A DNA stretch of 64,000 bases from Vogesella mureinivorans (GTDB lineage Bacteria; Pseudomonadota; Gammaproteobacteria; Burkholderiales; Chromobacteriaceae): the NCBI RefSeq assembly GCF_007644035.1, contig NZ_VMTV02000178.1:124001-188000 (forward strand), written 5' to 3'. Both the position numbers and the translations under genes were made by a program. The notes beneath the pieces were generated by a model. It was not told the origin of the DNA. It made no database searches and saw nothing but the letters and a program-made list of their open reading frames with translations. Positions within the stretch are counted from its first letter, which is position 1. Every line of letters begins with the position of its first letter. This document shows, one piece after another, positions 62,401-64,000 of the stretch.

Positions 62401-64000
62401 GGTCTTCACCGGCCAGGCTGCCACCGTAAACGATATCAAAGGTATCCGGCAGGCCGGCCACGGCAGCCACGGTGACATCGGCACCGGCAATGGCTTTCGG
62501 CCCGGTCGAAAAGGCTTTGCGCAGGCCCAGCTCGATCAGCTTGGCCTGGCGGATAGCCAGCGCTTCTTCGGCGGTTTTGCCTTCTTTCAGTGCCGCGATG
62601 GCGGCATCGTCCAAGCCGGCTTTTTTCAGCTCGGTCTCTTGCTGCGCGGCGCTGGCGCCGTAGGCAAACGGCTCGTTCAGCGTGTAGTACTCGCTGCCCA
62701 CACGCTGTGCAAAGCCGTAAGTGCCCCCTACCGCATTGCTGATGGTGAGGCGCTGCACTTCGTTTTTGGCCACGCTGGTGGCGGTAGCGGCCGCGCCCTG
62801 TTGCAGGCTGTAGGCCACCATTTGCGCGCCTGGCTTGGCGCGCAGGCTCTGATAGGTGGTGGTAAAGGCGGGCTGGTCGCCGGTGGCCAGCTTGCCGGCA
62901 AAGGTAATGTCAAACGCACGGGTGCCTTCGGGCACGCGGGTACCTACCGGCTCGTTCATCACCGATACGGCCACGCTCACGCTGCCGTCGATGCCGGCAT
63001 TGGTGAAGGCGGTATTGATGCGCTCTTGCAGCTGGCTGGCGCTGATATCCACGGCCAGGCCGTTGATCTCTACTTTCTTGCCCGCCTTGTCGGTGAACTG
63101 CAGCTCGAACTGCGATGCAGCAGCCATGGCCGCATTCACAATGCGCAAGCGCTGCACCTCGGCCACCTGGGCGGTGCCAGGGGTGACCACATCGATAGAC
63201 ACACCAGCAGACGGACGAATGGCAAAGTACGCAAAATCGTCCACATTCACCGGCTTGAACTGCAGCTTGCCCCAGGTGATACCACCGGCTTTCAGCTGCG
63301 GCTCGATGGCGCTGACCTGCAGCATGGCCGCCGACACGGCTTTGGCTTTTACCTTTTCTACCGTGGTGTCCACGGTGCGGGTGAGCTCCACGCCGGCCAC
63401 CACCTGGCCGGCCAGCTCGCCGGTGAAGGTAATCAGCCACTGGCCGTCCTGGCCGGCTACGCTGACATTGCCCGCCCCCACACCGTCCAGGCTAGCCAGC
63501 GCATCTTGCAGCGCGGCACGCACCTGCTCGTCATCGAAGCCGGTAATGGTCAGGGTCTTGCTGGCCGCGGTGCTGCCGGCCAGCTTCACGCTGAAGCTGG
63601 TGCTGCCGCTGGCGGCAGCTTGCAGGGCCAGCTCCTGCACCGGGCTGAATACCAGCTCGGGTACATCACGGCCGGACAGGCGGCCCTGGAAGCTGATGGT
63701 CCATTTTTGCGGGCTGCCGCTCACCACCACATTGCCGCTACCGATATCCGGCATGGCTTCCAGAATGGCTTGCAGTTCTTTGGCAGTGGCCAGCGCCGGG
63801 AAGGTGGCCGACAGCGCCCCCTCGCCCAGCTGCACGCGCATCAGGCCGCTGGCGGCGGCCAACACCACTTGCTGTACTTCGCTACGGAAGCGGCCTTCCT
63901 GTACCGAGGCCAGGGTCACGGTGGGGTTCACGGTATTGGCCAGGTTGCCCACCTGCAGCTCGGCCAGCGCCACACCCGCCAGGCTACCGCCAAAGCTCAC
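47426..64000 (-). CDS. Giant repetitive surface/secreted protein with RTX-like and VCBS repeats (partial)
   Basis: At least 5,524 residues, open to the window edge; the N-terminus and signal lie beyond 64000. From N to C: degenerate ~95-residue beta modules (62.4-64.0 kb), a long mixed region, further modules (58.3-59.3 and 56.8-57.1 kb), EF-hand/dockerin-like loops (DSNGDGKIQ and DYNGDSLITADD near 57.6-57.8 kb; others near 56.6 and 55.4 kb), RTX-like Gly/Asp nonapeptides from ~55.0 kb (GYAGKGNDIIDASG, GGAGKDQILGG), a super-repeat at 50.5-53.5 kb, seven VCBS repeats (48.15-50.2 kb) and a Gln/Ala/Pro/Thr-rich C-terminus ending basic (GKRAAERGTKNRR). It is the likely cargo of the downstream SecA/M50/HlyD genes. 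A type I C-terminal signal is not obvious. Confidence 0.92.
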   Translation of the reverse strand: MSFGGSLAGVALAELQVGNLANTVNPTVTLASVQEGRFRSEVQQVVLAAASGLMRVQLGEGALSATFPALATAKELQAILEAMPDIGSGNVVVSGSPQKWTISFQGRLSGRDVPELVFSPVQELALQAAASGSTSFSVKLAGSTAASKTLTITGFDDEQVRAALQDALASLDGVGAGNVSVAGQDGQWLITFTGELAGQVVAGVELTRTVDTTVEKVKAKAVSAAMLQVSAIEPQLKAGGITWGKLQFKPVNVDDFAYFAIRPSAGVSIDVVTPGTAQVAEVQRLRIVNAAMAAASQFELQFTDKAGKKVEINGLAVDISASQLQERINTAFTNAGIDGSVSVAVSVMNEPVGTRVPEGTRAFDITFAGKLATGDQPAFTTTYQSLRAKPGAQMVAYSLQQGAAATATSVAKNEVQRLTISNAVGGTYGFAQRVGSEYYTLNEPFAYGASAAQQETELKKAGLDDAAIAALKEGKTAEEALAIRQAKLIELGLRKAFSTGPKAIAGADVTVAAVAGLPDTFDIVYGGSLAGEDLPTLLLNSSQLKSAAQAAGDKGYAGVDLLGLDVLGQEARTQSGPKFNTLEEFAAVLQDAVNELLPKGETFNVTARFDAQAMDFMFDLRFTPAMPQQLVPLDFGFDLAPVGDFSAKGNLVLNAGIDFVTTIGLDFNRPDNFSAVGGTVNKAELQANASAGVANVGRVLFNQAAAYNASTNPAIDAKFTIDIDGERYALTLDAARQADNNSVEDLLADLNAVLDATAVKANGKLAVVNYSKLGQAARFSLVEVAGKKQLQLGVSGTGLQEVTLSGQAVSVTVDGQTRSINAAANVLGLSGSQKMAAVTVDMPANGKLSASSTFDLIINGADDQATGGMTATGEDNAINVAINQSAFADNTTPEHLAADIQAALDAITTLGPLEGKVQANGQAISNLGQVLKVKVLTQGQGKVLAFVTQGQVISTLSFRVADTDPLVQQLGIQPGVIYKARGVSLFLQDTLLGGKIVAGVEDFSATGKLGFVSMTMDQMKAAIDAGVNVQMQNGASGQAGDRVYVSDLLDAGSRNDSLLGSRSDITLTAGQSKTLGALAVDPVTGQLPLDVGLRVTLTDPAVNGGKAIALDVTVLAADAANNTSLAHLAGDVNAAIKAALTAWAGKQVPPLATVPFASHTFVTLGDLYKLDGSVEQQNAVLKFTAPTAAAMTVVGRSLIKDYFTPITFSDSTYGVGTQPTASLTIEGIKVDAGGLNLLPPDANPSIDISLPIIDVWKGVSSLKDAVDVRVTGADVLMGLRKLSWVQLIDGLKMVGNLLGQMDSFAFLNQNIPLIDRSVNDMLDVASALAHALDKLGSNPAQGVTELRKVLSESFGMPIYDAARPDVFGINIDYDAKTNALAITIPYVIKLADQNFSLAMDLEKLGDLIGGDTVKQLMGAVSTLADVGGSAKIGLKSSAMLNIALGVDLDSGELFVFDHDNNGTADNYKDDKGTFAQLGLEVDGQDLNFAAGLGPLSLKISNGIASVLARAGLYLNDEAAGSAGHGDGRHYLSSAVAVSVLQQGDSVALQWQDAAANFSISGNTGGAVIKLVPAADDTASTADETYRLKLVVGGSTFYTDSFSRSYDADAMQALLEKALFFGPQAIKGSVSVTAVNPSDLSQGWKVNLGGTALTGKTITVTAHALKAGEAALGSADTIQWVRVPSGSGGSFTLSVEIAGKTYTTDDIAWNASAADVASALSAKLAAVKVGEVAVAVSVAAHNAANLAQGWDVRFAGGLAGKSVAAMTANTAKLTHQGAVAVVPVVAGKDPSGLQTATVARVSVVAGSSGTFDLKFSAGGVNYVAANLAYDISATELQTRLNQALGAGYSGIEVVVDKNYGGFSIRFGGATLAGKMVTVSADTTKLKASPFGTLFNDLEVDFDGTASVLLPASVELDSELVALGQVLIPGLESTYQVGNVEVRINSLKALTQAMLQGVAVSSAQIKTAGEYDATKIINYALPNLDKVYSVMALKNPLIQLIRNPAIIIDGIDYALKGIQKSLDAMASLPLPLIGSQLKKGTQFVGDFRSSVIAKISDFVNSTVDTYGGMDNALRQVLFEAFTNDSNGDGKIQAASLDQWLEKGEAAGDNPFLNFLKDYNGDSLITADDIVVEFLAMGLANVANGTRLGYTLAGTKDDKRGDKKGGDVVNTLAGHDALQEAKALQFRMHLGQNLLSRDIDLSFDMGLPGLSLEVEGGVQLDLGWDFYLGFGVNTTDGLYLVSNMAGKAGLPDGQYVVAADQQAAYTAANPEILNPWQLTEAQTVKEISISFDAYLIGSGGGQLDVTNGATESSFNFTKGDAGTYTLSFSDGSKTYTTAAISRSASASQIQAALNKAVSKSYTGITVTAQADPATKKVTGHKVVFAGDKFAGKAVTLSADAAKLKDSTQPASMTAKIFFLQGKLTDDHGNAIVGPDASKLTPYTKDGAGGLFDAGNRGDIGSRTWFHGSFAIDMIDRAGSNDGRITFGEMTRGKFGDLFKSEVTGKAQANFKMDLSIEGSKVLPRLVADFHLTWGLKNNPAAIGYDSLFTTSPQVWITELGIDVGSFFSDFLGPIVSKVQSITKPLQPIIDGLTTPIPGLSKLAGKNYSLLDLASDLGKGDKRIEFIKTFVTMMELFNSIPVDAEGLIIPVGRVFNLAGDLTNAASRKGASLTGQTQDVNKALDTPKPAASSGSSTPAKTPSASGTKGFLDKLNNPNNAFKIPLLQDLSKVLDLIMGKPVDLVTYTPPSLGVGVMIDVGAFVFPGLKVGMRGSLDIAVNLTLGFDTSGIIKFIDSGNALDIFDGFYVSDNFKNGIDLPEIDVLAKLAIYGEFNAGVLRAGIEAGLKLKGEVDFWDEEGPGANDGKFRAKEIINALMCNPLNVVEASIAGSLYVDVYVKLFVLFGWATVFDKTLLEVDLFELQWTPTPCMPILASDDNGDGTWVLHMGSFDGANLIDVDATYGSDIDKQARDRINRNIEDGDEKFVIKEIGNGEIEITATLDGVEYVKTYSGVKRILGYAGKGNDIIDASGLKTIQAVLVGGAGKDQILGGAQNDILIGGTGTTTLRGNAGNDLLLARGGSTEMIGGSGSDSYRFLENWASATVHDDDSGGAANVFDFSAVASSLVLDTAGLNVSAGSNLMTFDAVTEVGLFVGGQGDDTIDMSAEDAMLHINVSNVAEDVAALQAGMGSKAAAKLDSLITADEALDEGVITNTAAGKANGDNNFGDRLFRFLGVENLIGGSNSDVFVFANQAAITNSLYGGPTRGVGVSGGNEKAGARNILDLSQYNSGVRINESGRAYTIPAAVKGPLADVPSESRFTNEAAKVTVRGFHTMIGGAGDDVLVGDASQNVMLGMKGNDVLVGMEGNDLLVADTLKMKESGKLVELVSGKPAWELLPSRAWTWYGTTIQNAKLGDLPGAQVLIGGLDSNDGNDVLMGSSGADRFYTGGGDDTVVGDFGRLAFEARGELKDGDASQAQSTANGGGGNDTIVGLNGNHVVLGGLGQDSITLGNGNSLVLGDLGSFTLKSDTRLTLTAQTSVGKSFDEQGEADTITLGSGSNVVIAGAGADSVSINDAAGSRNVVLGDSGQVVFGSAKKDAHLLQSVDAQVRETTGAADSISLQSGNAVLAGGAGADVITVSAAASAAANYRYISGDHAIFSFDTLGGLTDLVSTDVADATGGNDKITIASSGMASDIGLNMVIAGMGSDTVLVSAEIDPVTGEIRRGTATSQDILLGDNGEIHRTAADASNGQRNLMLQVKSTVNDKGGNDILASGDGGKVLLGGFGADTLYARDGAQLVVGDNGELNYDSVARNGMLREMQSTDPVIGGADRILLRDGIKHVIGGIGADVIDIDATGLPQSSSPATVTGLDLQDNLAGSQGRFVAGDNARFSYDARSGLTDLVTTDAITATGGDDVISLGQKDLAANLGLQVVFGGMGADQIVVRSVARSQDILFGDNGELRRKPLGYGVLSATSLAASLGGDDQIRTGKGDKLIVGGFGNDRIVAETVREGSAVERVLALGDAGRVVFDAAGGQQLQKLESTDIGFGGDDQLTLGDGDITVIAGYGRDGVQVNSTENAFRTLVGDNAQLLFSGEGDVARQAASLVSLLTLDQTAVTGGGDTLQIGSTGAIAGELGEAQLVGGMGEDVLSVYGASVNAVLLGDNGQLQRHSGRNAALTSVGSLLPEQGAGDTLTLTHGEHVVIAGQGADKVTAGKGFGVVLGDSGNVSFGSSGKLASVSSSGIAQGGNDVLQLGVGVSTIDGDKVVVGGFGADTISLQSQRGTASLASERAVAGDNASMIFDIAGRLTSFGTLDSDPSTGGNDDITVSMTGDAIAGVMADFNIVAGGMGSDRINVLGSVLSRDVVSGDNLDYRRSGAASGYQHLFAESSQPQSGGDDSIRVGSGDKLLFGGAGSDKVESLTVAGDRNIAFGDAGSVSFAVDGSGKLVRVGTQSDSSGGDDTLNIGAGTAYVFGGFGRDALTLSGGDAALRVVAGDGAQANFDATGALQLVQSTGSDAADPLLTSDSFVLPNSGRNIVLGGSGVDTLSGSAELDAANPQHSIIPGSGLADLVRQIVSVVMLGEYGEMGVTASGYVKPQNGGGSGTVEGDLDGKGTLTEDSSTRASGRIAYPALSGGVASFDPASNTQQGRFGKLEVKVDGSWRYTLGNDAASNARVQALRDGDVRSEVFVLTTTDGSQTTVTLTINGSNDQPQAQLSSLVEDGATSSSGRLQDSLAGLASVFLPGSFVGELGTLQLSADGAWQFALSANVQALAAGSSRRESFTVQTVDGATTTLTVDIIGVNDAAIISGQQSGSVAQDGTHSSSGQLQISDADDGEAQFQAGSQAGSYGTLQLDASGSWSYTLSNGAAVAKGQTVAEQFTVLAKDGTSSSVSISVTGGNHAAQIAGQQSGAVAKDGQQQASGQLSISDIDAGEAVFVAQIIAGQHGSFSLQADGSWAYQLLDGSSIAKGATVQESFQVQSADGSRSTVVVAVTGGNHAASVSGQLAGAVAQDGQRSSSGQLLVNDIDAGEAVFVAGNSQGQYGQLQLQADGSWVYQLQDASSIAKGATSQDSFTVRTAEGSTVQLVITVTGGNHAAVIGGALAGAVQQGGSTLASGQLSISDSDAGEAAFVAQRYQGSYGVFSQAADGQWQYQLQDASALAKGAVVNETFVVTSVDGSQTTVSIAVTGGNHSAVISGDSQGSVKADGSQQAAGQLQVSDIDQGEAAVQAGSLAGVYGQLSLAANGQWQYQLAVNASLAAGSQQQDRFTVLSQDGSARFDIVISVAGATLVAQPVTDQQVVQALQLANSGSTAAGSTPAGSTANGSQASQQTGAGQDMVGRTQAGGSASGQQAEEGEQDSPQPVVSVATLGDVLFTATQPLQGSLPPVSTVEVELAPAATPAQQAMQDVVLSTQAEPETDDTPAAEAAPAQPETPAATAAPAVETGSDVVSSAAPVAPENTPAQPQPAAPAAAAEPGNTAAADAASDVMAQAQDLALGLAALTSAGRSKILWDRQPGSGKRAAERGTKNRR
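48150..50215 (-). repeat. Seven VCBS repeats in the giant protein
   Basis: Seven tandem modules of about 97 residues share the pattern SGQLxISDxDAGEAxFVA, YGxLxLxADGSWxYxL and TVxVTGGNHAA. In DNA the segment around GTGGTTGCCACCGGT recurs near 48447, 48738, 49029 and 49320, an exact 291-bp period, so the central four copies are the most alike. The first two copies are more diverged (TLTINGSNDQPQ, VDIIGVNDAA). Confidence 0.88.
50500..53560 (-). repeat. Three-module RTX-like super-repeat in the giant protein
   Basis: Calcium-type GGxGxD repeats are grouped into a recurring A-B-C block of about 205-220 residues. A-type cores (GDHAIFSFD, GDNARFSYD, GDNAQLLFS, GDNASMIFD, GDGAQANFD) lie near 53040, 52365, 51760, 51145 and 50535. 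B-type (LGDNGEIHR, FGDNGELRR, LGDNGQLQR, SGDNLDYRR) lie near 52815, 52155, 51535 and 50925. C-type (LGDSGQVVF, VGDNGELNY, LGDAGRVVF, LGDSGNVSF, FGDAGSVSF) lie near 53265, 52615, 51960, 51360 and 50735. Coordinates are read by eye, to about 20 bp. Confidence 0.75.
53600..55000 (-). repeat. RTX-like calcium-binding repeat region, N-terminal part
   Basis: Scattered Gly/Asp nonapeptides, for example LVGGAGKDQILGGAQNDIL, MIGGAGDDVLVGDASQ, LGMKGNDVLVGMEGNDLL and MGSSGADRFYTGGGDDTVV, are separated by longer inserts. They predict calcium-dependent beta-roll folding outside the cell. Confidence 0.8.
58300..59300 (-). repeat. Three tandem ~95-residue modules in the giant protein
   Basis: Three consecutive segments share a pattern of an extended strand (YRLKLVVGGSTFYTDS, FTLSVEIAGKTYTTDD, FDLKFSAGGVNYVAAN), a helix (DADMQALLEKAL or ATELQTRLNQAL type), then WKVNLGGTALTGKTITV or FSIRFGGATLAGKMVTV. 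A fourth relative lies at ~56.8-57.1 kb (YTLSFSDGSKTYTTAA) and diverged ones at 62.4-64.0 kb. Confidence 0.7.

Overview
The window reads as chromosome of a GC-rich betaproteobacterium, most likely Neisseriales / Chromobacteriaceae. This rests on gene content (malate synthase G, RlmJ, a pepP-ubiH-ubiI-like order, a NifM-type PPIase, a WbpA-type dehydrogenase) and on a dense Neisseriales-like short-word signal described below. The taxon is an inference; no rRNA gene is present.

Region 1 (1-13.7 kb, both strands) is housekeeping. It holds the glcB 3' end, a large hybrid histidine kinase translationally coupled to an exported protein of unknown function, rlmJ, an Lrp/AsnC regulator whose stop codon sits at the edge of a 268-bp inverted-repeat element, a TerC protein, two TauE/SafE permeases, a SemiSWEET, a MarC protein, a nitronate-monooxygenase-like enzyme, a GNAT acetyltransferase and a parvulin PPIase. 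Region 2 (13.8-22.6 kb) is an extracellular polysaccharide locus: a UDP-GlcNAc dehydrogenase on +, converging with a minus-strand operon yjbE/gfcA-like -> yjbH-PAP2 fusion -> wza-like -> wzz-like -> WecA/WbpL-like transferase. The small first gene is bracketed by two intrinsic terminators. Region 3 (22.7-28.6 kb, minus) holds VanZ-like, pepP, ubiH, a second ubiquinone hydroxylase, dsbC, a TonB-like protein and an acyl-CoA-binding protein with a PsrA-like palindrome in its promoter.

Region 4 (28.6-64 kb, minus) is the most unusual part. It starts with a giant surface-type protein of more than 5,500 residues whose N-terminus lies beyond the window. Its visible part has N-terminal beta modules, EF-hand-like loops, RTX-like repeats arranged as a three-part super-repeat, seven VCBS repeats and a low-complexity C-terminus. 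The same strand continues, with gaps of 2-66 bp, through a DUF3467 protein, a GAF-HlyD protein, a PqqD-like/M50 protease/HlyD fusion, a SecA paralogue, a short HlyD-like adaptor, and a complete two-partner secretion pair (TpsB and a ~3,190-residue TpsA). No ABC exporter is visible. This looks like one large adhesin/biofilm operon with its own SecA-type motor and site-2-protease-like component, and is the best candidate for a poorly described export system.

A second window-wide signal is the 9-mer GTTGGCCGC. It occurs about 43 times on either strand, where about 1-2 would be expected by base composition. It also forms four intergenic inverted pairs with AAGGTTGGCCGC-type arms. Density and inverted pairing at gene ends resemble the DNA uptake sequences of Neisseria. 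The polysaccharide locus has almost none, and its genes look less GC-rich, which suggests a different history.
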